Under the pieces are notes generated by a model. That model made no database searches and had not been told where the DNA came from. It saw nothing but the letters and a program-made list of their open reading frames with translations. Positions 53,584 through 61,951 of a stretch of DNA of 64,000 nt are shown here, one piece after another. Position numbers and translations under genes: made by a program. The stretch's first letter is position 1. Each line of letters begins with the position of its first letter. The DNA is from Gemmatimonadota bacterium (GTDB lineage Bacteria; Gemmatimonadota; Gemmatimonadetes; Gemmatimonadales; Gemmatimonadaceae). The stretch is from assembly GCA_003155795.1 (NCBI GenBank), contig PMEM01000006.1, positions 11,040 through 75,039 of the forward strand, in the 5' to 3' direction.

Positions 53584-53957
53584 TTCGAACCCTCCTCAAG
53601 CCGTTCGTCCAACAGCGAGCGCAATCGACGCAACGTCGCGTCGTCCAGCCCACGATCCGAGACCATCTGAGTCAGGAGCTCTTCGGGCGATCCGCTAAAG
53701 AACTGACCAAGTACCCGGTCGATCGCGCTTGAACTTGCTTCATCGCGGTCGATCAATGCGCCATACCGATGCGCACGACCTTCCGCTTGCCGCGCTACGT
53801 GCCCTTTTTCTTCGAGCAGTCGGAGGATGGTAAGAATCGTGGTGTACGCGGCCCCATCGTCCAGCGCGTCCCGAACTTCTGCTACCGTGCTTGGCCCCCG
53901 CTCCCACAGAACCGTCATCAACTCCACTTCTCTCGGCGTCAATCGCTGCATGAGCAT
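53580..53957 (-). CDS. BlaI/MecI-family transcriptional repressor
   Basis: A small winged-helix repressor of 125 residues, or 123 from the second Met at 53951. Family marks are LTPREVELMTVLWERGPSTVAEV and AAYTTILTILRLLEEKG with the expected recognition helix, then a dimerisation part. In known systems a repressor of this kind is cleaved by a BlaR1/MecR1 membrane peptidase. Here the peptidase is the next gene, coupled by ATGA. A promoter and a dyad that would suit self-control lie just upstream. Confidence 0.93.
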   Translation of the reverse strand: MLMQRLTPREVELMTVLWERGPSTVAEVRDALDDGAAYTTILTILRLLEEKGHVARQAEGRAHRYGALIDRDEASSSAIDRVLGQFFSGSPEELLTQMVSDRGLDDATLRRLRSLLDERLEEGSK

Positions 53958-53976
53958 CCCCCGACAGAGTTTATAA

Positions 53977-53992
53977 TACTAATCCCATAGTA
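53977..53992 (-). promoter_or_regulatory. Candidate BlaI operator
   Basis: The dyad TACTA-N6-TAGTA lies over the -10 element of the operon promoter, where a bound dimer would block RNA polymerase. Size and TA-rich arms fit BlaI/MecI-type sites. Binding is inferred. Confidence 0.55.
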
Positions 53993-54015
53993 CTATATCT
54001 ATAATTGTTCGTCAA
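53987..54015 (-). promoter_or_regulatory. Promoter of the BlaI / M56-TonB / receptor operon
   Basis: On the minus strand TTGACG (54010-54015) and TACTAT (53987-53992) are separated by exactly 17 bases. Transcription would begin near 53980, some 20-30 bases before the repressor start. The -10 is part of a TACTA/TAGTA dyad. Confidence 0.65.
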
Positions 54016-54088
54016 GAGGCGGAACTTCCATGACCTCTACCGGCGCTGCCAAGGGCTCCTCCGCCTAACGTAGCACAAAAGAGAAACC

Positions 54089-54414
54089 TTGCTGGACGAG
54101 CTGGCGGCCGGTTCCGCAGGCCCTGATCCGCACGTCACCGTTTTCGAATGGCTCAACACGCGTCCCCCATTCGCGGGTCACGTCGCCGTTTTCGGAACAT
54201 GGGATGAGTTCGCCGAATCCTTAATCGCAAGCGAAGCCATCTGCCGATCTGGGCCGCTTTTGACGCCCCGCCAACGGCAAACCCGGCGAGCGCCCGCGAT
54301 TCGTTGCTGGCACATCTGTACGCAACCACAACGCGCCTTCTGCATCACCCGGCGTACGATGACAATTCTGCTGTTCCGGAAGCTGCGGCTCCGCTACCGG
54401 TTCGCACGAAGTAG
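54089..54414 (+). pseudogene. Possible frameshifted small hypothetical gene
   Basis: The first frame from a TTG at 54089 gives protein-like sequence (MLDELAAGSAGPDPHVTVF, then WLNTRPPF and VFGTWDEFAESL) and then turns into an Arg- and Cys-rich stretch unlike the start. In the next frame, from about 54220, the sequence becomes protein-like again (HLPIWAAFDAPPTANPAS, then HLYATTTRLLHHPAYDD) and runs to a stop at 54414. A single indel near 54220 would join them into a protein of about 108 residues. I do not recognise the family. It may be a real frameshift, a sequencing error or chance. Confidence 0.4.
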
Positions 54415-54541
54415 TACCGCATCACTGTGTATGAATAATTATGCGGCATTTTGAAACGTCGTGTCGAATGAGCGTCACTTCAGCTAAGATTAAGCATCTC
54501 ACGAGATTTTCAGGTTTCGATTCCCCTCAGCCGCTTCCCGT

Positions 54542-55771
54542 ATGACAGCCGTCGCCAGTAGTTCCGAATCCAAGCCCAGAACGTCCGCCGATTTCATCGC
54601 AATCGAAGACGAGTGGGGCGCGCCCAATTATCATCCGCTCGACATCGTTGTCGAACGCGCCTCAGGTTCCTGGGTGTATGATGTGGATGGAAAGCGCTAT
54701 CTGGATTGCCTGAGCGCCTACTCCGCACTCAATCAGGGACACTGCCATCCGCGCATCATGGCGACGATGGCCGAGCAGATGCACCGCGTCACGCTAACGT
54801 CGCGTGCATTCCGCAACGAGCAGCTTCCATTGTTCTGCGAGGAAGTTGCCGCACTCTGCGGAATGGAATCTGTGCTTCCAATGAACACTGGAGCGGAGGC
54901 CGTTGAAACTGCCATCAAGGCGGCGAGACGCTGGGGATATGAAAGGAAGGGAATCCCTGATGGACTCGCAGAAATCGTAGTTTTCGAAAACAACTTCCAT
55001 GGACGCACGACGACGATCGTCGGATTCTCATCGGAGCCGTCGTACCGCGCTGGCTTCGGTCCATTCACTCCCGGCTTCAAGTTGATACCGTACGGCGACA
55101 TCAATGCACTCCGCGCTGCAATCACGCCGAACACCTGCGCCGTATTGATGGAGCCGATCCAGTGTGAGGCGGGAATCCTGATTCCGCCTGACGGTTACCT
55201 CCGCGCGACGTCGGAACTCTGCCGCAGCAACAACGTGCTGTTCATGGCGGACGAAATCCAGACGGGCCTCGGTCGCACCGGCCTCATGTTCGCCTGCGAT
55301 CATGAGGACGTGAAGCCGGACGTCTACATACTGGGCAAGGCACTCGCCGGCGGCTTCTATCCCGTCTCTGCGGTGGTGTCGAGCCACGACGTACTCGACG
55401 TCTTCCGCCCGGGTACCCACGGCAGCACCTTCGGTGGCAATCCACTCGGCTGCGCCGTCGCTCGCACCGCCATTCAAGTACTTACAGACGAGAAGCTTGT
55501 CGAACGCTCAGCTGAGCTGGGCGCCTGGTTCCAGTCGCAGGTCGCTGCGATTCGCCATCCAGACATCAAGTCGGTGCGCGGTCGCGGGCTTCTGGTCGGC
55601 ATTGAGCTGCACGTGCCAGCGCGTTCGTACTGCGAAGCACTCATGCAGCTCGGAATGTTGTGCAAGGAAACCCACGATCACGTGATCCGCCTGGCGCCGC
55701 CGCTCGTGACGTCGCGCGAGGATCTGGAGTGGGCGCTGGTGCAGCTTCGGACGGTATTCGCTTCGAAGTAG
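54542..55771 (+). CDS. rocD: Ornithine aminotransferase
   Basis: A class III PLP aminotransferase of 409 residues. The N-terminal GAPNYHPLDIVVERASG is typical of ornithine-oxo-acid aminotransferases, as are YSALNQGHCHPRI, LPMNTGAEAVETAIK, FHGRTTTIVGFS, MADEIQTGLGRTG and the Schiff-base Lys in YILGKALAGGFYPVSA. It converts ornithine and 2-oxoglutarate to glutamate-5-semialdehyde. A separate gene here (speA) also uses arginine-family amino acids, but the two are far apart. The gene ends before a convergent hairpin. Confidence 0.94.
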   Translation: MTAVASSSESKPRTSADFIAIEDEWGAPNYHPLDIVVERASGSWVYDVDGKRYLDCLSAYSALNQGHCHPRIMATMAEQMHRVTLTSRAFRNEQLPLFCEEVAALCGMESVLPMNTGAEAVETAIKAARRWGYERKGIPDGLAEIVVFENNFHGRTTTIVGFSSEPSYRAGFGPFTPGFKLIPYGDINALRAAITPNTCAVLMEPIQCEAGILIPPDGYLRATSELCRSNNVLFMADEIQTGLGRTGLMFACDHEDVKPDVYILGKALAGGFYPVSAVVSSHDVLDVFRPGTHGSTFGGNPLGCAVARTAIQVLTDEKLVERSAELGAWFQSQVAAIRHPDIKSVRGRGLLVGIELHVPARSYCEALMQLGMLCKETHDHVIRLAPPLVTSREDLEWALVQLRTVFASK

Positions 55772-55794
55772 GCCGCGCTACGATGTGTAGATGA

Positions 55795-55828
55795 CAAGAC
55801 AGCCCCGACCAAGGTCGGGGCTGTCTTG
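55795..55828. terminator. Convergent hairpin between rocD and hsp20
   Basis: A perfect 16-base-pair stem (CAAGACAGCCCCGACC and its complement) has a two-base AA top. The flanks have only short T tracts. It lies between two convergent genes and probably serves both. Confidence 0.7.
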
Positions 55829-55847
55829 CAACGGTGCTCTCGGCGCG

Positions 55848-56363
55848 CTATTTGTGATCGACGGGCACTGATTTTTGCTGCATTTTCTCACTCGAAGCCT
55901 TGCCCTCGACCTGCGTTGAGGGAGTCCCGCCGTTCTTGCCGATAGCGATCTTCCGCGGCTGCGGCAATGCCGACTTTGGCACACGTACGTCCAGCACGCC
56001 GTCTGCGAAGTTGGCCGTTATCGCCGAATCATCGACACCTTTGGGTAGCCGGAAGGATCGTGTGAACGACCCGTAACTGCGTTCGACGAGATGATACTCG
56101 GTACCGTCGCCTTCCTTGCGCTCTGCCAATTTATGACCGCGAACAGTCAGCATTCCGTTATCGGCCGTTACCTCGACATCCTCGGCCTTCACGCCGGGAA
56201 TTTCAATTGACATGGCGATCTCGCGGTCGTTCTCGGTTACGTCAACCGGGGGCGCCCACGCGGCGCCCGGCGTCGTGCGATTCACCGTTTCGTCGAATAG
56301 TCGATTCATCTCCCTGCGTAGGCCAAATACCGGAAGCGGTGAGAGAGAAGTTTCGAATAACAT
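55848..56363 (-). CDS. Small heat-shock protein, Hsp20 family
   Basis: A product of 171 residues when started at the ATG at 56363, which has GGAGG nine bases upstream. The longer frame to 56414 has no such site. The alpha-crystallin domain runs from about 35 to 135 with APPVDVTENDREIAMSIEIPGV, LTVRGHK and SFRLPKGVD, and the C-terminal tail has the VPKSALPQP stretch near an I/V-x-I/V-like anchor (LDVRVPK). It is an ATP-independent chaperone. I see no CIRCE element or clear heat-shock promoter upstream. Confidence 0.93.
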   Translation of the reverse strand: MLFETSLSPLPVFGLRREMNRLFDETVNRTTPGAAWAPPVDVTENDREIAMSIEIPGVKAEDVEVTADNGMLTVRGHKLAERKEGDGTEYHLVERSYGSFTRSFRLPKGVDDSAITANFADGVLDVRVPKSALPQPRKIAIGKNGGTPSTQVEGKASSEKMQQKSVPVDHK

Positions 56364-56672
56364 TCTTGCAAACCTCCATTCAAGTGTACTGGTCGGGACC
56401 TGCGTGATAGCCACAGTTTTCGCAATGACCTTGCCAGAGGATTCCGGCCACTATGGCTTACTCGCGTCGATGCGTCGGTCACTTCGGCACGGTCGCATGA
56501 AATTCTGGCACCTGGCGATTCAGCGAGATCCAAACGCGAACTAGTTACATCATTTTCACGGACTGAGTTCGCGCGAGCCCGTTAGACACTTGCGGCGTAT
56601 ATGATACGGTGCTCGAACGGTCGTTCGAGTCCTGATGCTGGTCATTGTGGGAGATGAGCGAGAGCGACGCCA
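56364..56672. other. Divergent upstream region of hsp20 and the kinase operon
   Basis: About 310 bases separate the hsp20 start (minus) and the kinase frame (plus). The only notable structure is a perfect palindrome, CTCGAAC-GGTC-GTTCGAG, at 56612-56629. No confident promoter was found by eye for either side. Confidence 0.45.
56612..56629. repeat. Palindrome upstream of the kinase operon
   Basis: A perfect 7-base inverted repeat (CTCGAAC / GTTCGAG) with a four-base centre lies 44 bases before the first possible start of the kinase gene. It could be an operator for a dimeric regulator, such as one of the two encoded by this operon. Confidence 0.5.
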
Positions 56673-58286
56673 ATGCGTTACCAAATGATCGGTCATCCTG
56701 TCCTATGCTTGACCCGAGCCGAAGACGTCAGCCCAGGAAGTGACCTTGTCATGAAAGCACGCCCAAACTCAAGCACAGCAACTCTGTCCGACGATATCGA
56801 TTCCGCCACGCTCATTGCAGCGCTTGCTGACATCGCGGTCAGGCTTACCGACGCTCGCCCGACCGAGCTGGTCGTCCAGGATGTACTGGAGCGCGCCCAC
56901 CTGACGGTTGGTGCGAGTGAGCTCTCCGTCTGGCTCGACGTGTCGGGTGTGCTCACGCGGATATGGGGTGCGGGGCCGGACGAGGCCTCCGTGGAGGAAT
57001 TGGGCGCAGCGTTGGCTGGCGCCACACACGACACCGTCGCGCGCGAGATGTTGTTCGGGCCTCGCCGCGTCGGAGTTCTCCTCGCGCGCTTTCAATCTGA
57101 TGTGGGCGAACCGGTGGAGCGCTTCCTGGAAGCGCTGGCTGCGCTGTTGGCCGCTTTCGTGGCCAATTCTGAACGGAGCCGCCGGCTCGAGAGTGACCTG
57201 CAGATTCGCATGCGGGAGGTGCAGGAGCAGAAACGGTTCACCGAAACGGTACTCGATCTGTTGCCACTCGGCCTCTATGTCATTGATCGCGATTACCGGA
57301 TCACCGTATGGAATCGGAAGCGCGAGACCGGTATGCAAGGCGTGTCGCGTGAAGAAGCGATCGGAAAGACCATATTCGAGATATTGCACCGTCAGCCTGC
57401 CGACGTGGTGCGCCGTGAGTTCGATGAAGTATTCGCCACCGGGAAGACGCAGCAGTTTCAGACCGAATCCAGCGCTAGTGGTTCACTGCGAACCTACAGA
57501 CTGTCCAAGATACCGATTCGCGATCCGCGCGGGGAAGTAACTCACATCATTACAATCGGCGAGGACATCACCGATTGGGTCGAAGCGCGCGAGCTGGTTG
57601 CGCAAAGCGAGAAGCTTGCTGCCATCGGCCGTCTCGCAGCGGGAATAATGCACGAGATAAACAATCCGCTTGCAACCATCGCAGCTTGCGCAGAGACGAT
57701 GGCGCTCGACACCAAGTCGGTTGAAGGTGAGCCCGAGTACCTGAAGATTATCGAGAGCGAAGTTCAGCGCTGCAAGCGCATCATCGACGGACTGCTGGAT
57801 TTCAGCAGACCGCGCGCGCAGGAGCGCGTCTCGCTTCAAGTGAATACCGTCGTGGAGCGGGCGCTGTTTCTGCTCAAACACCATGCGCGTTTCAAGCAGC
57901 TCACTGTGCAGGCGGAACTGGGGACGGAGCTCAGGAGCGTTCACGCCAGTTCGGAGCAATTGATACAGGTAATGATTGCGCTTCTCATGAACGCGGCAGA
58001 TGCGATGCCGCAGTACGGACGTGTCCTTGTCCGAACGCGACCGGCTCCCCGCGGTGCGAAGCACGTCGTCATAGAAGTGCAGGACGAGGGAACCGGCATG
58101 TCCCGCAACCAGATGGCAAGAATCTTCGAGCCGTTCTACACGACCAAGGAACCTGGCCGTGGCACGGGTCTCGGCCTGGCCATTTGTCACGGCATCGTTG
58201 CGGACCATGGTGGGCGTATCGAAGTCTCAAGCGAACCCGGTAAGGGAACGCGCTTTACAATTCTGCTCCCGGTGGAGGAAGCATGA
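56673..58286 (+). CDS. NtrB-like PAS sensor histidine kinase, soluble
   Basis: A product of 537 residues (511 from the ATG at 56751, which has AGGAAG upstream and may be the real start). There is no clear membrane segment. A GAF-like part lies at about 40-175, a short coiled-coil at 175-200, a PAS domain at about 200-310 (LPLGLYVIDRDYRITVWN), then HisKA with the phospho-His at about 327 (GIMHEINNPLATI) and HATPase_c with DEGTGM and GTGLGL. The architecture is that of cytoplasmic NtrB-type kinases. Its stop overlaps the start of the NtrC-like regulator (ATGA), its likely partner. Confidence 0.9.
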   Translation: MRYQMIGHPVLCLTRAEDVSPGSDLVMKARPNSSTATLSDDIDSATLIAALADIAVRLTDARPTELVVQDVLERAHLTVGASELSVWLDVSGVLTRIWGAGPDEASVEELGAALAGATHDTVAREMLFGPRRVGVLLARFQSDVGEPVERFLEALAALLAAFVANSERSRRLESDLQIRMREVQEQKRFTETVLDLLPLGLYVIDRDYRITVWNRKRETGMQGVSREEAIGKTIFEILHRQPADVVRREFDEVFATGKTQQFQTESSASGSLRTYRLSKIPIRDPRGEVTHIITIGEDITDWVEARELVAQSEKLAAIGRLAAGIMHEINNPLATIAACAETMALDTKSVEGEPEYLKIIESEVQRCKRIIDGLLDFSRPRAQERVSLQVNTVVERALFLLKHHARFKQLTVQAELGTELRSVHASSEQLIQVMIALLMNAADAMPQYGRVLVRTRPAPRGAKHVVIEVQDEGTGMSRNQMARIFEPFYTTKEPGRGTGLGLAICHGIVADHGGRIEVSSEPGKGTRFTILLPVEEA

Positions 58287-59626
58287 GTTCCGAGAATGGA
58301 GCTCCGATTCGCCTTCTGATCGCAGAAGACGAAGAGCATCTTGGCGCGATCCTCGAGCACTTTCTGCGCGGCCGAGGATATACCGTGACGATGTGCCGGG
58401 ACGGGCGCGCCGCTTTGACGGAACTGCACGCCGTTCCATACGACGTCGCGTTGATCGATATCGTCATGCCACAGATGGACGGACTCGAAGTCCTTCGCCA
58501 TCTGCAGAACGAGCCGGCTCCTCCGGAAGTGATCATCATCACCGGTAATGGGACGATCGATACGGCGATCACGGCTATCAAGCTTGGAGCGTACGATTAC
58601 ATCTCGAAGCCATATCGCATGGCGGAGATCGATGTAATGGTGCGTCGCGCGTGGGAGAAGCGGGAGCTTGGGAAGGCGAATGTGATGTTGCGTTCACGCT
58701 CGCACGTTCTACCATCTGCGATGACGAGTGGGAACGCGGTGATGGCGAGCGTGCTGGAGACCGTTGCAGTGACTGCACCAACCGATGCGCCAATCATCAT
58801 TTTGGGCGAGCGTGGCACTGGCAAGAGTCATGTCGCGCGCTACATCCACGCTTTGTCTGGAAGAGTGCGCGATTCACTCATCGAAATCAGGCGCTCTGCT
58901 GGCGAGTTGACGGATGCCGCGGCACTCGTGGGGCGCCAGGGAACTCCGTCGGGTGGCGCGATGCCAGCCGGTGCATTCCTTGCGGCCGATCGCGGGACGA
59001 CTGTAATCGATGTCGATTCGCTGAGCGCCGGCGCTACGAGCATGGTGGGGGCGGTACTTGCAGAAAAGTCGTTCACTCGCGCTGGCGGGAGCGCACGCGT
59101 TCCGTTGACATCACGATTGATCCTCTGTATGGACGAGAGCTCGGGCGGCGATGCGTTTGCAAACGTTGACGGCGCTGTCAGGCTGAGTCTTCCACCATTA
59201 AGGCAACGACATGAGGACCTCGCCTCACTCGCTGGGGAGTTGCTGGGCAGTCAGGTGGGGCCGGTACACACGATCGCGCCCGAGGCGATCGAAGTGCTCG
59301 CATCGTACAGTTGGCCAGGGAACGTCCAGGAGTTGAGCGTTGTTCTCGCCCGTTGCGCGCTGCTCGCCACACGGGAAAACATATCGGCGGGCGACCTCAG
59401 GTTGCTGCTCGCAACCGGGGCAATTGGCGTGGAAGGTAGGGGTGCACCACTCTCCGACCTGGAAAAGCTGCATATTGAAGCCATGCTAGTACGATTTCAT
59501 TGGCACCAGGGACGAGCCGCTGAGGCGCTGGGCATCTCGACGAAGACTCTGTATCGCAAGATGCGCGAGTTCGGATTTCAACGACCACGGAAGCGCAAAC
59601 TTGCGCGGGTGCGGCCGGAGGGATGA
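58283..59626 (+). CDS. NtrC-like response regulator with degenerate sigma-54 AAA+ domain
   Basis: A product of 447 residues. A receiver domain (1-120) carries the phospho-Asp at about 59 (ALIDIVMPQMDG). A reduced AAA+ domain (about 140-355) keeps Walker A GERGTGKS near 175, LPPLRQRHEDL with two Arg near 307 and SWPGNVQEL near 343. The GAFTGA loop that touches sigma-54 is missing, its place being taken by a Gly/Pro-rich stretch (PSGGAMPAGAFL), and the Walker B acidic pair is altered to TTVIDVDSLS. A Fis-type helix-turn-helix follows at the C-terminus (GRAAEALGISTKTLYRKM). It is probably a DNA-binding regulator that does not activate sigma-54. Its end overlaps the next regulator gene. Confidence 0.88.
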   Translation: MSSENGAPIRLLIAEDEEHLGAILEHFLRGRGYTVTMCRDGRAALTELHAVPYDVALIDIVMPQMDGLEVLRHLQNEPAPPEVIIITGNGTIDTAITAIKLGAYDYISKPYRMAEIDVMVRRAWEKRELGKANVMLRSRSHVLPSAMTSGNAVMASVLETVAVTAPTDAPIIILGERGTGKSHVARYIHALSGRVRDSLIEIRRSAGELTDAAALVGRQGTPSGGAMPAGAFLAADRGTTVIDVDSLSAGATSMVGAVLAEKSFTRAGGSARVPLTSRLILCMDESSGGDAFANVDGAVRLSLPPLRQRHEDLASLAGELLGSQVGPVHTIAPEAIEVLASYSWPGNVQELSVVLARCALLATRENISAGDLRLLLATGAIGVEGRGAPLSDLEKLHIEAMLVRFHWHQGRAAEALGISTKTLYRKMREFGFQRPRKRKLARVRPEG

Positions 59627-60291
59627 AGATCCTCGTAATCGAAGACGACCCGACCGTTGGTCAGTTCGTCAAGCGAGGACTCGAGGAGCAGCGCTGGACA
59701 GTGGATCTCGTGGAGAATGGAAATGAGGGAGAGTCGCTCGCGTTGACGGGTGACTACGATCTCATAGTCCTCGACATGCGCCTGCCCGGGAAATCGGGAA
59801 TTGAAGTGCTGCATGATCTTCGCGCGCGAAACTTTCAGCGACCGGTGCTCGTTCTCACAGCACAGGACGCAGTCGACGCGAAGGTGCAGACTCTGCGGGC
59901 GGGTGCGGACGACTACGTAACCAAGCCATTTGCGTTCGAGGAGCTCCTCGCACGTGTGGAGGCGCTGGCACGTCGCCCCGCGGCGATGGCGGCGCCGCTG
60001 ATGCAGGTCGCGGACCTCACCCTCGATGTCGATACGCGCGAGGTACGTCGAGGGAAGACGCTGATCGAACTGACGCCCAAGGAATACACGGTGCTCGAGT
60101 ATCTCATGCGACACCACGGTCGCGTCATGAGTCGCACTTTGATCACGGAATATGCGTGGGGATACCACTTTGATCCCGGCACCAATATCGTGGATGTCGT
60201 GATCAACCACCTGCGCAAGAAGATTGACGCCGACCACGAGAAGAAGCTGATCTCGACCGTGCGCGGTGTTGGATACGTTGTCCGCGGATGA
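59623..60291 (+). CDS. OmpR-family response regulator
   Basis: A product of 222 residues. The receiver has Asp 8-9 (IEDDP), the phospho-Asp at about 51 (VLDMRLPG), Thr in LVLTAQD and Lys in VTKPFAFEELLARV. The winged-helix DNA-binding domain covers about 125-222, with LTPKEYTVLEYLMRH and the recognition part NIVDVVINHLRKK followed by TVRGVGYVV. Its ATG overlaps the end of the NtrC-like gene and its end overlaps the HAMP kinase start (ATGA), which marks the kinase as its cognate partner. Confidence 0.95.
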   Translation: MKILVIEDDPTVGQFVKRGLEEQRWTVDLVENGNEGESLALTGDYDLIVLDMRLPGKSGIEVLHDLRARNFQRPVLVLTAQDAVDAKVQTLRAGADDYVTKPFAFEELLARVEALARRPAAMAAPLMQVADLTLDVDTREVRRGKTLIELTPKEYTVLEYLMRHHGRVMSRTLITEYAWGYHFDPGTNIVDVVINHLRKKIDADHEKKLISTVRGVGYVVRG

Positions 60292-61763
60292 TTCGAGCTC
60301 GACTCAAGCTGACGCTGCTCTTCACGGCCGCAATGATCGTGACGGGCACCGCGCTTGCAGTCGCTGTGTCTGCATCTCGAACCGCAGGGGCGTATAGCGC
60401 GATTGGGCGTGAGGCGCTCGCCGACGCGGACCTCGCAATGCGCATTATCGCGCAGTCAGCCCGGATGCGCGAACCAACCGTGATCCGGGATTCAACCAAT
60501 CTCGAGACGATTTCGCGGAACGTAGCTGAGCGGCTCGATGTCGTACCCGGATACGTTGTAATCGTCAGCCGCAAGGCGAACGTGGTGTACACCTCCGCCG
60601 ATGCGGCTGATCTTCCGGACACGGATTGGGCAAGCCTGCAACGTGGAATCGCTGATCTGCCGAACGACGGGCCGGCCGGCGTAATCACGATTGGGGACGA
60701 GCGCGTGCTGTTCGTGGCGCATGCAATCACCGATACCACGATAGATATCTCGCGAGTGGTAGCGGGCGTGCGTGTGCGCGGGGCTCAGAATCTTCCGGCT
60801 GAGCTCGTCACAACGATCTTCGCTGTCATGCCAGTCGTCATCGCTCTTGCGTCGTGGGGCATGTGGCTCCTGCTTGGCGGTACTTTTCGACGCATAGAAG
60901 AGGTGCGTCGCGTCGTCGCCGATATCACGGACGGCCGAAGCCTGCATCGGCGGCTATCGGACGACGAAGCCAGTCCGGAGATCGCTGCGCTCATATTGAC
61001 ACTCAACTCCATGATTGCGCGGCTCGAGACATCGTTCGCCGCCCTGCGTCGATTTACCGCCGACGCGAGCCACGAGTTGAAGACGCCTCTTGCTGTTCTT
61101 CGCGCGGATGTAGAACGCGCAATGAGTTCGAACACGCGCAAGGATGACCGGCTCGTCGCGCTTGAGGAAGCACTGCATGAAACGACGCGCATGGCCGATC
61201 TGGTGGAGAGCCTGCTTACCCTCGCGCGCGCCGATGAAGGAAGGTTCGATCTCCATCTCGAACGCGTCGATCTTGCCGAACTGACGCTGGAAGTTTACGA
61301 AACTGCATTGATTCTTGGTGAGGCCGCGGGCGTCGCGGTGAACATGCCGTTCTCAGCTGAAGTATCCATCTCCGGAGATCGTACGCGGCTCAGGCAGCTG
61401 TTCCTGAATCTCGTGACAAACGCGATCAAGTACACGCCGGCCGGCGGACGTGTTGACATCGGGCTTGGTCGCCATCCTGACAACGTTACGTTTGCGGTTC
61501 GCGACACAGGCGCAGGCATTGCCGCGGCCGACGTGCCACATATTTTTGAAAGATTCTGGCGAGCGGATCGAGTGCGGTCGCGCACAGCAGAGCGCGGTGG
61601 CTTTGGACTTGGGCTTGCAATCAGTCAGTGGATCGCGCAGGCGCATGGCGGATCGCTCGCTGTACAATCACGACTTGGAAAGGGATCGTTATTCACTTTG
61701 ACCCTTCCACTCGATGCCGCGGATCGCGGGAGTGTTGACGACCTGGAAATACTGCCTGAATGA
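60288..61763 (+). CDS. HAMP-domain sensor histidine kinase
   Basis: A product of 491 residues. Membrane segments are near 9-30 and 175-195 and enclose a periplasmic sensor of about 140 residues. A HAMP linker follows (about 196-250, GTFRRIEEVRRVVADI), then HisKA with the phospho-His at about 262 (DASHELKTPLAVL) and HATPase_c with NLVTNAIKYTPAGG, DTGAGI, FERFWRADRVRS and GFGLGLAI. It is the last of four overlapping signalling genes and pairs with the OmpR-type regulator before it. Confidence 0.95.
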   Translation: MIRARLKLTLLFTAAMIVTGTALAVAVSASRTAGAYSAIGREALADADLAMRIIAQSARMREPTVIRDSTNLETISRNVAERLDVVPGYVVIVSRKANVVYTSADAADLPDTDWASLQRGIADLPNDGPAGVITIGDERVLFVAHAITDTTIDISRVVAGVRVRGAQNLPAELVTTIFAVMPVVIALASWGMWLLLGGTFRRIEEVRRVVADITDGRSLHRRLSDDEASPEIAALILTLNSMIARLETSFAALRRFTADASHELKTPLAVLRADVERAMSSNTRKDDRLVALEEALHETTRMADLVESLLTLARADEGRFDLHLERVDLAELTLEVYETALILGEAAGVAVNMPFSAEVSISGDRTRLRQLFLNLVTNAIKYTPAGGRVDIGLGRHPDNVTFAVRDTGAGIAAADVPHIFERFWRADRVRSRTAERGGFGLGLAISQWIAQAHGGSLAVQSRLGKGSLFTLTLPLDAADRGSVDDLEILPE

Positions 61764-61898
61764 GTGTGAGCTGCTAACGGATATACGATGGCTGGATCGG
61801 CTCAGAAGTGGCAGGATCGGCGGAATCTTCGTTTTTTTTGCACAGACCGCTCAAGTTTTCCAATTAACGGAACTTTAATCTTCCGCCCATTCCTGCTT

Positions 61899-61915
61899 AA
61901 TACTGCGGCAGTATT
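61899..61915 (+). repeat. Hairpin upstream of tonB
   Basis: AATACTG-CGG-CAGTATT is a perfect 7-base inverted repeat, 37 bases before the tonB start and followed by a pyrimidine tract (CTTCTT). It may be the end of the kinase operon or an operator for tonB. Confidence 0.4.
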
Positions 61916-61951
61916 CTTCTTGCAGGTCATCCTGAGGAGCTTGCTGCCGCA

